Assembly (NCBI GenBank): GCA_905221605.1
Contig: CAJNDS010002777.1
Location: forward strand, 188,501-252,500
Source: Symbiodinium natans
Taxonomy: Eukaryota; Sar; Dinophyceae; Suessiales; Symbiodiniaceae
DNA: 64,000 nucleotides
Direction of reading: 5' to 3'
The position numbers and the translations under genes are program-made. Below the pieces are notes generated by a model. It saw only the letters and a list, made by a program, of their open reading frames with translations. It was not told the origin of the DNA and searched no databases. The number at the start of each line of letters is the position of its first letter. The first letter of the stretch is position 1. Positions 22,701-31,176 of the stretch are shown piece after piece.

Positions 22701-24993
22701 TTGGTCTATGGTCTATGGTCTATGGTCTATGGTCTATGGTCTATGGTCTATGGTCTATGGTTTAGGGTTTAGGGTTTAGGGTTTAGGGTTTAGGGTTTAG
22801 GGTTTAGGGTTTAGGGTTATAGCCCAGTGGTACCCTGTACCCTTTGTCTTTTTGGGTTCCGGGTTCCCTTGTGAAGGAACCAACCCAAAACAGGTGCCCT
22901 TATTGCAACATGGTTACCAAGGAAGGCCACACTGACATCGTGCACCTGTTGCTGGCAGCTCGTGCACAGCTGCTGCCCAACGCGCGCTTTGGGAAAGAGC
23001 GAGCGGAGAAGACGCTTCTCTTCCACGCAGCTAGCCGAGGCCATGTCGATTTGGTGCATTTACTCTTGGCAGAGAAGGCTGACGTGGGGTTGGCCGACAA
23101 GAATGACGAGACGCCGCTGTTCCGTAGCCCGAGTGGTACCCTTTCGTGTTTTTTTGGTTCAAGGTTCCCTTTTCAAGCAAGCAGCCACCAAAAGGGGTAC
23201 CCTTTGTATGATATGGCTACCAAGGTTCCGAGCCTTCGTCCAGGGCCACGTCAACATCGCGCGGCTCCTTCTTCAGGCCATGGCGGACCCGAGCACACCC
23301 GACAGATGCTTTGGGGACCAAAGTGGGTAGTTCTCTAAATTAGGGTCCATTTTCTGGGGGTCCTTTTTTTTTTTCTCCTAAAGAGTGCCGTATTCTATAG
23401 GGGGCCCAAAAAGGGACCCCAGTTCGGAGAACTACCTAAATTGTGAACCTCGCAATCGGGATCAGGGATCCTGGAGCCCTCGGAAGCTGAATCATGGTAC
23501 TTGGGACCCTGCACCAATTAGGATCAATGTACCGGCACATGGGCCCTGAACCCTAAACCCTAAACCCTAAACCCTAAACCCTAAACCCTAAACCCTAAAC
23601 CCTAAAAAACCCTAAACCCTAAATCCTAAACCCTAAACCCTAAACCCCAAACCCCAAATCCTAGCCCTAAACCCTAAACCCCGAGGATGGGGATCCACGC
23701 CGCTCTACTGGGCTGCGGCCTACGGCGACAGCGAGACGGTGCGCTTGCTCCTGGAGGCCAAGGTGGACTCAGATCCTTCCTCCAAGGGGTTTAGGGTTCA
23801 GGGTTCAGGGTTTAGGGTTTAGGGTTTAGGGTTTAGGGTTTAGGGTTCAGGGTTTAGGGTTTAGGGTTTAGGGTTTAGGGTTTAGGGTTTAGGGTTGGTT
23901 TAGACTCAGATCCTTCCTTTAAGGCGGCGTAGGGGTTCAGTGTTTATGGGGTTCAGGGATTTCGGGTTTATAGGGTTAGGGGTGTTTTGCTTTAGTAGAT
24001 AGAGGGTTTGGGGTTTGTAGGGTTTAGGGTTTACACGGTGTGTCAACCTTAGGCCCTATAACCCTAAAATCCGCTACTCGCTTCTACTCCCCTTAGTCGA
24101 GCCTTATGAACCAGAACGACCTTCCACGAACCTTCCCCGAACCTTGGGTTTAGGGTTTTTAGGGTTTAGAGTGTTTATAGTTTAAAGGGGTTCGGCTTCA
24201 GAAGGTTTATATGGTTTACGGGCTTTACAGGGCTTACAGGGGGCTTATGGGGCTTATAGGGCTTCGGGACCAGACCTAACTTACAGAGTCAACAGTGCAC
24301 CCTAAACCCTAAACCCTAAACCCTAAACCCTAAGGGCGCCCAAGGATGCGCCCGACCTGGGCGGGATGACGCCTCTTCTGCGCGCCTGCAGCGACGGCCA
24401 CGCGGACGTCGTGCGCTTGCTGCTCGCGGCCAGGGCCACGCCGCAGCAGTTCGGTTTAGGGTTTAGGGTTTAGGGTTTAGGGTTTAGGGTTTAGGGTTCA
24501 GGGTTCAGGGTTTAGGGTTAAAGGTTTAGGGTTAAAAGGTTTAGGGTTTAGGGTCAAATGTTTTAGGGTTAAAAACTTTAGGGTTTCGGGTTCTGGGGTT
24601 AGGGCAATTGTCCGACCTTGGGGTCCCATGCCTGGAATCCTAGACCCTCTGCTGCTCAATTTCCTTTTCAGGAATGCAGCACATGACTAAACCCTAAACC
24701 CTAAACCCTAAACCCTAAACCCTAAACCCTAAACCCTAAACCCTAAACCCTAAACCCTAAACCCTAAACCCTAAACCCTAAACCCTAAACCCTAAACCCT
24801 AAACCCTAAACCCCATCCCTAAACCCCAAGAACCCTATAAACCCCTGGTAGGTTCACGTGGATTTTCCAAGTTGCAAGTGAAGCTAAGGCCGACAAGGAC
24901 AAAGGAGACAGCAAGGGGTCCTCGCCCCTCACGTGCGCGATGGCGATTGGCGAAGGGGACATCGTGCGACTTCTGTCGCAGATAGGAGCTTAA
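17400..24993 (+). CDS. Ubiquitin-like plus ankyrin-repeat protein, 14 exons
   Basis: Exons: 17400-17454, 17843-17951, 18579-18665, 19983-20049, 21016-21105, 21484-21519, 21858-21909, 22332-22422, 22596-22695, 22922-23118, 23225-23322, 23686-23765 (or 23762), 24345-24434, 24889-24993. All phases agree; the spliced frame runs ATG to TAA, about 418 residues. Residues about 10-80 form a ubiquitin-like segment ([11 protein letters not shown], later [10 protein letters not shown]). A linker ([20 protein letters not shown]) follows, then nine ankyrin repeats with the usual TPLxxAxxxGHxxVVxLLL pattern ([40 protein letters not shown]). The last repeat ends at the stop. Donors are GT, GC or GA; every acceptor is AG|G. 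Ankyrin repeats bind proteins; partner and location are unknown. There is no signal peptide and no membrane segment. The start is the only ATG that joins in frame to the ubiquitin-like exon. The donor of intron 6 (GA at 21520 or GC at 21511) is the least certain point. Confidence 0.82.
17455..17842 (+). other. Intron 1 of the ankyrin gene
   Basis: GC donor (GCAGCCAAGG), acceptor CACGAGAG|GC. Holds degenerate TTTAGGG at 17509-17650 and a pyrimidine-rich tract (17795-17832) just before the acceptor. The spliced codon is TCA G|GC, giving SGDVVAEI, the expected start of the ubiquitin-like segment. Confidence 0.7.
18019..18123 (+). mobile_element. TIR element family A, copy A3 (in ankyrin intron 2)
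   Basis: CTTCGTAGCTGAGTGAGTAC at the left; ACTCAGCAAGTAAG at the right. The arms are inverted copies. It lies 67 bp after the GC donor of intron 2 (17952-18578). The rest of that intron carries CCCTAAA runs at 18258-18380 and 18440-18570. Confidence 0.7.
18440..18570. repeat. CCCTAAA array at the 3' end of ankyrin intron 2
   Basis: Near-perfect CCCTAAA ending 9 bp before the exon 3 acceptor (CGCCAAG|G). Confidence 0.9.
18666..19982 (+). other. Intron 3 of the ankyrin gene, 1.3 kb, composite
   Basis: GT donor (GTGTCTAGG), acceptor ACGCAG|G. Contents in order: TTTAGGG run, AT-richer unique stretch 18780-19260, the long TATG/TATA microsatellite, a second TTTAGGG run at 19878-19925. Frames over 18800-19170 have no support as genes. 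Confidence 0.7.
19280..19795. repeat. TATG/TATA microsatellite inside ankyrin intron 3
   Basis: About 500 bp of TGTA, TATATG and TATGCA repeats. Several frames are open on both strands only because the repeat l lacks stops; their Tyr/Ile/Met/Cys-only products are not proteins. Confidence 0.95.
20050..21015 (+). other. Intron 4 of the ankyrin gene with 107-bp tandem repeats
   Basis: GA donor (GATACTCCG), acceptor GTCTAAG|GAG. Holds TTTAGGG at the 5' side, a G-rich tract 20369-20404, tandem repeats at 20437-20700 built on AAAACACTGGTATTTACAG, unique AT-rich DNA, then CCCTAAA at 20954-20998. Confidence 0.7.
20437..20700. repeat. 107-bp tandem repeat with internal 21-bp duplication
   Basis: AAAACACTGGTATTT begins at 20437, 20544, 20565 and 20672. 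The spacing is 107, 21 and 107. Units also share TTGTACAACATAC and GTGGAACAAG. Confidence 0.85.
21636..21730 (+). mobile_element. TIR element family F, copy F1 (in ankyrin intron 6)
   Basis: TAGGGGTCGGAATAGCTAC at the left and TTTCTAGATTAGGATT at the right, with core TTCCCTTATGGTCCCTTTAT shared with the copies at 40686 and 40877. Intron 6 runs 21520-21857 (GA donor, CCTAG|GAC acceptor) and also holds a T-run/G-run at 21546-21579. Confidence 0.6.
22080..22230 (+). mobile_element. TIR element family H, copy H1 (in ankyrin intron 7)
   Basis: TACTTGGAAGTTCAGTGTCC at the left and ACCATGAACCTTCAAGTA at the right are inverted copies. Intron 7 spans 21910-22331 (GC donor, TGCAAG|G acceptor) and also has TTTAGGG at 21920-22000 and CCCTAGA/CCCTAAA at 22258-22318. 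Confidence 0.7.
22423..22595 (+). other. Intron 8 of the ankyrin gene
   Basis: GA donor (GACCCTTGGG), acceptor CCCAAG|GAC. The only ankyrin intron here with almost no telomere-type repeat. It holds a TATA-rich tract at 22519-22562. Confidence 0.7.
22696..22921 (+). other. Intron 9: TATGGTC array, TTTAGGG array and element C1
   Basis: GA donor (GAAGCTTGG), acceptor ACCAAG|GAA. In order: eight TATGGTC-type units at 22704-22760, TTTAGGG at 22760-22815, then family C element 22818-22921, whose right end supplies the acceptor. GAAG is repeated at the two junctions. Confidence 0.75.
22818..22921 (+). mobile_element. TIR element family C, copy C1
   Basis: TATAGCCCAGTGGTACCC at the left and TGGTTACCAAG at the right; 104 bp. 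Same layout as the intron-10 copy. Confidence 0.7.
23119..23224 (+). mobile_element. TIR element family C, copy C2, identical with ankyrin intron 10
   Basis: The 106-bp intron starts GTTCCGTAGCCC and ends GGCTACCAAG|GTTCCGAGCC. TAGCC(C) near the left end and GGCTA at the right are the inverted ends, with GGTACCC mirrored inside each. GTTCCG occurs at the donor and again as the first bases of exon 11, as expected of a target-site duplication. Removing it restores the ankyrin repeat [19 protein letters not shown]. Confidence 0.8.
23326..23436 (+). mobile_element. TIR element family E (start of ankyrin intron 11)
   Basis: GGTAGTTCTC and GAGAACTACC are perfect 10-bp inverted ends of a 111-bp element. 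It starts three bases after the GT donor of intron 11 (23323-23685). Only one copy is in the window. CCCTAAA follows at 23548-23680. Confidence 0.75.
23766..23924. repeat. TTTAGGG array flanked by a 22-bp duplication (ankyrin intron 12)
   Basis: GACTCAGATCCTTCCT plus CCAAGG at 23766-23787 recurs as 23903-23924 with two mismatches. Between them are 115 bp of TTTAGGG/TTCAGGG. The left copy overlaps the intron 12 donor. Confidence 0.85.
24455..24830. repeat. Telomere-type arrays in ankyrin intron 13
   Basis: Intron 13 is 24435-24888 (GC donor, GCTAAG|GCC acceptor). It contains TTTAGGG at 24455-24560 and, in the opposite orientation, CCCTAAA at 24687-24815. Two arrays of opposite orientation in one intron cannot be one simple insertion. 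Confidence 0.85.
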
Positions 24994-26157
24994 GTTGCAA
25001 GTTTCTAATGTATTCAACCTAAACCCTAAACCCTATAAACCCTAAACCCTAAAACCCTAAACCCCTTGACCCTGAATGAAAAGGCATCTTGGAGAACCCT
25101 AAACCATCGGGCCTCAACGTACATCTCTGAGCTACGGTTGCATGGGTATACTTGAATTTGGAGTTCTATGAAATCTAGCAATAAACAACTACTACATTCT
25201 GGGTCTAGAGACCCGAAACCTGAAACCCAGAACCCTCTAGCCTAAACCCCTAAACCCTAAACCCCTAAACCCTAAACCCTAAACCCTGAACCCTAAACCC
25301 TACACCCTAAACCCTAAACCCCAAACCTAAACCCTAAACCCTAAACCTAAACCCTAAACAAACCTGCATGGGATTTGGGGGGGCTCTCTGGGTACATAGA
25401 GAAGCAGGCCAATTGCAGGCTCTGAGTCCACGTCTCAGCGGAGCGATATCTCTGCCCGAGTCTGCATCGAAGCTTTGCGTCGCGTGTGAGGGTTTAGGGT
25501 TTAGGGTTTAGGGTTTAGGGTTTGGGGTTCAGGGGCTTAGGGACTTTAGAGGGTTCTAGGGGTTTAGGGTTGAGGGTTTAAGGTCAGAGACTTCGGGACT
25601 GCTAGGGTTTAGGGGTTCAGGGGAGTAGGGTTTAGGGTTTAGGGACTTAGGGGTTTAGGGTTTAGGGTTTAGGGTTTAGGGTTTATGGTTTAGGGTTTAG
25701 GGTTTAGGGACTTAGGGGTTTAGGGTTTAGGGTTTAGGGTTTAGGGGAATAGGGGAATAGGGGAATAGGGCCAAGGGTTTAGGGCGTATAGGGTATCGAA
25801 GCACAGGTAGTGATCCTCTTGTTGCTACAGAGAGGTGCAGGGCTTAGAGTTTAAGATCCAGGGTTCAAAGCCTTAAACCTAGACCCTAAACCCTTAAGTT
25901 TATACAGGCCCACGTTGGCACGTTGGGCTTTGGACATCAGAGGATTTAGGGTTCAGGGCCGCAACTTACGCTGCAAGTCCCTCCCAATCGCTGGGAACTG
26001 GGGATTAGGGTTTAGGGTTTAGGGTTTAGGGTTTAGGGTTTAGGGTCATTTAGGGTTTAGGGTTTAGGGTTATTTAGGGTTTAGGGTTTAGGGTTTCCCT
26101 GAGAGGATCTTCAAACAGGGTCCCCGAGCCCCTAGGGTGCAACCTTAAGGGCCCAAG
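24994..26157. repeat. Downstream of the ankyrin gene: telomere-type repeat, no clear gene
   Basis: CCCTAAA at 25020-25065 and 25245-25363, TTTAGGG at 25491-25780 with a GGGAATA triplet run at 25745, TTTAGGG at 26008-26093. A frame at about 25395-25485 (SGAISLPESASKL) might be an exon. Confidence 0.6.
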
Positions 26158-26206
26158 GTGGCGTCCCATGAAAGGGTGCCAACAGAGATTGAGGCCGATT
26201 TTTGCG
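26158..26206 (+). CDS. Exon candidate, unknown protein
   Basis: CCCAAG|GTG acceptor, frame VASHERVPTEIEADFC, GT donor (GTGAAGGG). Probably belongs with the terminal exon at 26509, but a middle exon was not resolved. Confidence 0.45.
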
Positions 26207-26508
26207 GTGAAGGGTTTAGGGTTTTGGGTTTAGGGTTTAGGGTTTCGGGTTTTGGGTTTTGGGTTTAGGGTTTAGGGCGGTGGAGCTGACAGCCACAGGT
26301 GGCTGGTTTTGAGTTTGGGTTTAGGGTTCAGGGTGTGGGGCTTAGGGTTTGGGGTTTAGGATTTAGGGTTTAGAGTTTAGGGTGAGCTTCCAAGCTGGCA
26401 GAGTCTTCCCTTGAAAGCTCTACTGCCTTGAGAAGGGTTTAGGGTTTAGGGTTTAGGGTTTAGGGTTTAGGGCTTAGGGCTTAGGGCTTAGGGCTCCTGG
26501 AATTGCAG

Positions 26509-26643
26509 GTGGTCCAGAAAGTCACGGACCTCCAGAAGAAAGAGGCAGAGTGGGGGCTCCTTGCTGCCCGAAACTCTCTCAGCCGAACACCTCGAAGCCG
26601 CAGAAGCTGTGCCAAGACACTAGAGACTCCAAAAACCTCGTAA
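26509..26643 (+). CDS. Terminal exon, coiled-coil then basic tail
   Basis: GAATTGCAG|GTG acceptor, exactly 44 codons, TAA. It reads VVQKVTDLQKKEAEWGLLAA (helical), then an Arg/Ser-rich tail (SRTPRSRRSC). Acceptor, frame and stop all agree. Not recognised. Confidence 0.6.
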   Translation: MVQKVTDLQKKEAEWGLLAARNSLSRTPRSRRSCAKTLETPKTS

Positions 26644-26731
26644 TTCAGGCATATACCTTAAATCCTAGTGGGGTTCCTAAAATTTACGGGGTATTCCTTA
26701 GTTGAGGGGTTTTTGGAATCTCTGAGACCCT

Positions 26732-26791
26732 ACCTAGAACTTGGACCCAGAGTAGGCCCTTATTCCCTCTCCAGGTTGCTCTTGGGTCTAG
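26732..26791 (+). mobile_element. TIR element family G, copy G1
   Basis: CTAGAACTTGGACCCAGAG at the left and CTCTTGGGTCTAG at the right, with shared core AGTAGGCCCTTATTCC. Related copies at 31640 and 37180. Confidence 0.45.
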
Positions 26792-27499
26792 ATAGTTATG
26801 AGCCCCCCAAGCCGGAAACCGGCAAGCCCTCAACCCTACTTTACACCGAGAAGTCCGCACAAGGCGCGTCTTCGCGCCAGACGTACAACACTTCCGCCCC
26901 TGCAAGAATCTCCCCCAAGAATCCCCCCCCTTCGTCTACTAGTTGCTTAAGAACCTTGCCCAAAAACAAAAAAAACAGATTCTTCCTTATAAGGGTGATA
27001 TAGGGATTACTACCTTCAATGTTTGAGGGGCTCTCAAGCGAATAGTAGTCCTTGAGCAGAATCTCACTCCCGAGGTCCAGAGTCAGTAGGCAGCACCCAG
27101 AATCCTCAAACGGCCTCAAAACCCACTAACGCTCAACCTTTCCGTCAGGCAACAACCCTAAACCCGAAATCCTTATGCCCAAAAACCCCGAAAGAAGAGT
27201 CGTTAGAGCCTTAGGGTTTTCGTGGCCCAAGCCTAAGCCGTGTCAGGACAAGGCAGACGGAGGAACAAGCCAATGGCCGGCGCCCCAAAGCGTTTTGGGG
27301 CTAGGGTTTAGGGGCAGGTTCCCGTACTACCCTAAACCCTAAACCCTAAACCCTTATACCCTAAACCCCGAGAAGGTAGAGCCCCCCCATGAGCCCTAGA
27401 GCCCATTCCACTGTTTATGGGCCTTACGCTGAGAGAGGTTTAGGGTTTAGGGGTGTGCACTGAATGAAGTCGTAATCCTACGTGTGGTGCCTATAGATC

Positions 27500-27630
27500 G
27501 GGGTTTACGAACATAGGCGACCCCCAGTATATATGTCCTCAAATGGTAGGATCCCGCTATGATAACAATAAGGTACCCCTAAACCTAAACCCCAAGCAAT
27601 ACAGAATAAAACCTAATTTCGGAAACCCCC
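27500..27630 (-). mobile_element. TIR element family D, copy D3, with internal insertion
   Basis: GGGGTTTACGAAC at the left, TTTCGGAAACCCCCC at the right. Compared with D1 it has about 34 extra bases between GGTACCCC and AATTTCGG, beginning TAAACCTAAACCCC, which is telomere-like. Confidence 0.6.
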
Positions 27631-27831
27631 CCATATCTTGCCTTGTATCGCCACCTCCCAGCACCAGCACCATCAGCTTCATCCTCGCCATAATCATGGC
27701 CATCGTAGGTTTAGGGTTTAGGGTTTAGGGTTCAGGGTTCAGGGTTGAGGGTTTAGGGTTCAGGGTTCAGGGTTGAGGGTTTAGGGTTCAGGGAGTTTAG
27801 GGAGTTTAGGGTTTAGGGTTCAGAGTTCATT

Positions 27832-28125
27832 ATGCGTCGTCGGGAGTCCCCTCATTCTTCACATCATCACTCTGAGCAGCTCCTTCTTCCTGATCCCCTC
27901 CGCAAGAAGCACACCAGTCGCTGTGAGCAGCTGGGGCATGCTGAAGGCTTGATGGGTTTAAGGGTTTAGGGTTTAGGGTTTAGGGTTTAGGGTTCCCAGC
28001 TGATCTCCGGATCTGAGCTCATGCCGGTCCTTGCTTCCCATGACGCCCTTTGCAAGCACACTCCGGCGTGTTTCGTATGCAGTCCTCGGCCAGCCCACCC
28101 ACAATTACCAACTAAGCACAAGTAG
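27832..28125 (+). CDS. Possible two-exon small gene, unknown
   Basis: Exon 27832-27939 starts ATG (MRRRESPHSSHHHSEQLLLP) and ends at a GC donor. Exon 28000-28125 follows CCCAG and ends TAG (LMPVLASHDALCKHTPACFV). The joined frame is open, 77 codons. The 60-bp intron is mostly TTTAGGG. The acceptor is AG|C, unlike the ankyrin gene, and composition is only moderate. Confidence 0.35.
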
Positions 28126-29040
28126 TTTGCACTCTGCAAACTAAAGCCCTAAAGCCTAAAGCCGCCCCAAACCTAAGGCGCTTAATGACGCAGAAAAAAC
28201 GAAGAATGCCCCAAACCCTCATGGCGAAAACCAACCCTAAACCCTAAACCCTAGACCCTAAACCCTAAACACCCCAAACAGCAACCTTTTCTCGCGACCA
28301 CCAGGACCGGTGGGCGCCAGTCTGAGAAAGACGACAGCAGCCCCCGGGCCGACAGGGGTGTAGGGGTTAGGGGTTTAGGGGTTTAGGGTTCAGGGTTTAG
28401 GGTTTAGGGTTTTCACGCATGTTGGGCTTGTAGGGTTTTAAGGTTTACGGCTTATAGGGTTTAGGGCTTATAGGGTTTCAAGGTTTAGGGGTTAAAGGGC
28501 TTTGGTTTCGGGGTTTAGGGCTTTATTGTTTGTGGGGTTTATAGGGTTTAGGGCGAGCGGGTTGTTTTGCAGTATGGGTCTTTTTCAGGGTTAGGGTTTG
28601 TGGGCTTTGGGTTTTTAAGGTTTAGGGCTTGGGGTTTGTGGGGTTCGGGGTTTGGGGTTTATGGCTTCTAGGGTTCAGGGTTCAGGGTTTAGGATTTAGG
28701 TCTCGGCCTCTACCTAGGATGCAGTCCGCCAGGGCTCAGGGTTTTTTTCGGGTTTCGGGTTTAATCGAGCTTTTTTCAGTGCCTATGGGGCGGGGAGGTC
28801 TTGGCACAGCCCTAAACCCTTAAAAAACCTAAACTTCCTTGGGGGGGGGGGTGGAGGCACAGGGTCCGGGAGAAGCCCTAAACTTGTTGGCAGGGTGCGT
28901 AAGGGAGAGGGAATCATGGGAGGGTGATTGTAGAGTCCTTAAGGGCCAGGGATTCATGGTGTTTAGGGTTTAGGATTTAGGGTTTAGGGTTAGGGGGAAT
29001 CATAGCTGGTGTGGTGGGGGGGGGGGGGGGGGGGGGGGTA

Positions 29041-29107
29041 GGCAGCTTGGGAACCTTAAGGAAGCTTAGGGAGCCTTATTGAGTAGTAGGGAGTTTTTAG
29101 GGAACCT
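29041..29107 (+). mobile_element. Short repeat family I, copy I1
   Basis: AAGGAAGCTTAGGGAGCCTT then AGTAGTAGGGAGTTTTTAGG. A close relative lies at 42315-42372. Ends are not defined, so this is only a dispersed repeat. Confidence 0.4.
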
Positions 29108-30556
29108 CACTCTAAACCCTGAACCTTGAGCCCTTCACCCCCCGCTCCCTCAAGAACCCGATAATGAACTCCCTGCACCCTAAACCCTAAACCCTAAACC
29201 CTAAACCCTAAACCCTAAACCCTAAACCCTAAACCCTAAACCCTAAACCCTAAACCCTAAACCCTAACCCCAACCCCCCCCCCCCCCCCCCCCCCCCCCT
29301 AAAGGCGCTAAACCCCCTAAACCTCGCTGCAGCTGTATAGCCGCTCGGCCCCTGGAGGCCGCTCGCTGCGGGTTTGGAGTGCTGCGCCTGACGTACCAGA
29401 AACAACCCTAAACCCTAAACCCTAAACCCTACAAGCCCTAAACCCTAAACCCTACTCCCTGGGTAGCGCCGACCGTTGGGCCTGACGCATCGCCATGGCG
29501 TTGCCACTGACGAAGCAGGTCGTCAGTAAGACGTTGGCGCCTTGGGTCAATTGGTAGGGTTTAGGGTTTGGGGTTTAGGGTTTAGGGTTTTTGGCTTAGG
29601 GTTCAGGGTTCAGGGCTTAGGGTCTGGCATTTGTGTTTTGGGTTTATAAGGCTTATCGGGTTTGGGTTGGCGATGTTGGACGGTTTCCATGGCAGGGCTT
29701 AGGGATTTTGAGTCCCCATGCTGGGTTTTTGGGTCAATCTGGGGTGCCTGCTGGGCCAACATCGAACCCTGATTTCTAAACCGTAAACCCTAAACCCGAA
29801 ACCTGTTTGGAGGTTTAGGATGTTGAGCTTTAGGATTTTGAGGGTTGATGTTTTTTTTTTTTTTTTTGGGGGGGGGGGGGGGGGGCGGGGGGTCGGAGGG
29901 CTTAGGGCTGTTGACGTTTTGGGAGGCACTTGGGGATGCGGACTTATGTAGGATGTCTGTCGGCCGGCTCCCTCAGCCGCAAGACCCCCAACACCCTCAA
30001 AGCCCTCGAAATGGCCTCTTCCCCTGAACCCTAAACCCTGAACCCTAAACGCTAAACCCTAAACCCTAAACCCCAAACCCAAAACCCCAAACCCTATAAA
30101 CCTCAAACCCTAAAACTTTCAGAAGCCCTTGAGAAAGGAGCCCGAAGCCCTAAGGCCCGTGCCTCTGTGACCACGCCCGACAAGTGTTCCAAGCGACCCT
30201 AGTGTCGCACGTAGGTCCCATGTTTCTGAAGTGAGTCCCTAAACCCTAAACCCCAAACCCAACGCCCTAAACGCCAAACAAAAAGCTGCAAGGGAGTCCC
30301 AAGTGTCCCAAGCATCTCACAGAAACTTATCAAAGGCACGGGGCCGTCTCGCTGCAAGGCAGCATGGACAACCACGTCTGCAATAAACAGCGCCGATGGA
30401 AAGCTTTTCAACCCTGAATCGCATAAAAGTACATGCTGCTTTGTAGAACAAGAGAAGAGACGTACAACTCCATGAGAGTTGTGAACGGTCTTGGGGTCGG
30501 TAGATCTGCAGATTCATTTGTGTGCTCACAGCAGCCCGCTTCCTTTAGGCACGCAC

Positions 30557-30662
30557 GAACCCCCAAACTTCTTGACCAATTATGACTGCACTTATAGGCC
30601 CCTCAAGTGCCCTAACATGGTTATAATTGTTGGGCCAGTAAGGACCATGAACCTCCAAGTGT
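30557..30662 (+). mobile_element. TIR element family H, copy H3
   Basis: Right end GGACCATGAACCTCCAAGTG and core ACATGGTTATAATTG match H1 and H2. The left arm is decayed. Confidence 0.5.
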
Positions 30663-31176
30663 ACCCTATATCTTATACCCTAAAACCCTAAACACTAAAC
30701 CCTAGACCCTAAACCCCAAGCCCTAAACCCTAAACCCCAAACCCTAAACCCTTTAAGCCCTCAACCCTTAGAGGCTGTTGAGGAGGCCCCAAAAACCCCA
30801 ATGACCGCGCTCAGGAGACCACCGAGCTGCAGCACCTCACCTAGGTTTAGGGTTTAGGGTTTAGGGTTAGGGTTTAGGGTTTAGGGTTTAGGGTTTAGGG
30901 TTTAGGGTTTAGGGTTTAGGGTTTAGGGTTTAGGGTTTAGGGTTTAGGGTTTAGGGTTTAGGGTTTAGAGTCTAGGGTCTAGGGTGTAGGGTCTAGGGGG
31001 CAGTGTTTCTGGGGGAGGGGGGCAGGGTGGTGAAACGCTAAACCCTAGCTCACATAACAGTAGGCTCAGGGTCTTCGATTTACGCTAGGTTAGGGCCTTT
31101 TGGGGATGTTCCGGAGTGTCCCTTGTGGTTGATCTAAGGGTCCCTCTTGGGCTTCACGTTGTCACTTCTGCCCCAG

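Larger units (their letters stand above)
26644..27831. repeat. Unique DNA with elements G1 and D3
   Basis: Contains a G element at 26732-26791 and D3 at 27500-27630. A minus-strand exon is possible at about 26853-26902 (EVLYVWREDAPCADFS between TTGCAG and a GT). Short TTTAGGG/TTCAGGG array at 27709-27830. Confidence 0.5.
28126..31176. repeat. Repeat-rich stretch with two weak exon candidates
   Basis: TTTAGGG-type at 28365-28680, 28965-29005, 29575-29625 and 30844-30990; CCCTAAA at 29178-29275 next to a C-run (29275-29299); G-runs at 29017-29039 and 29868-29890. Weak exons: 28305-28360 (TGGRQSEKDDSSPRADRG) and 29495-29553 (MALPLTKQVVSKTLAPWVN). Element H3 at 30557-30662. Confidence 0.55.
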
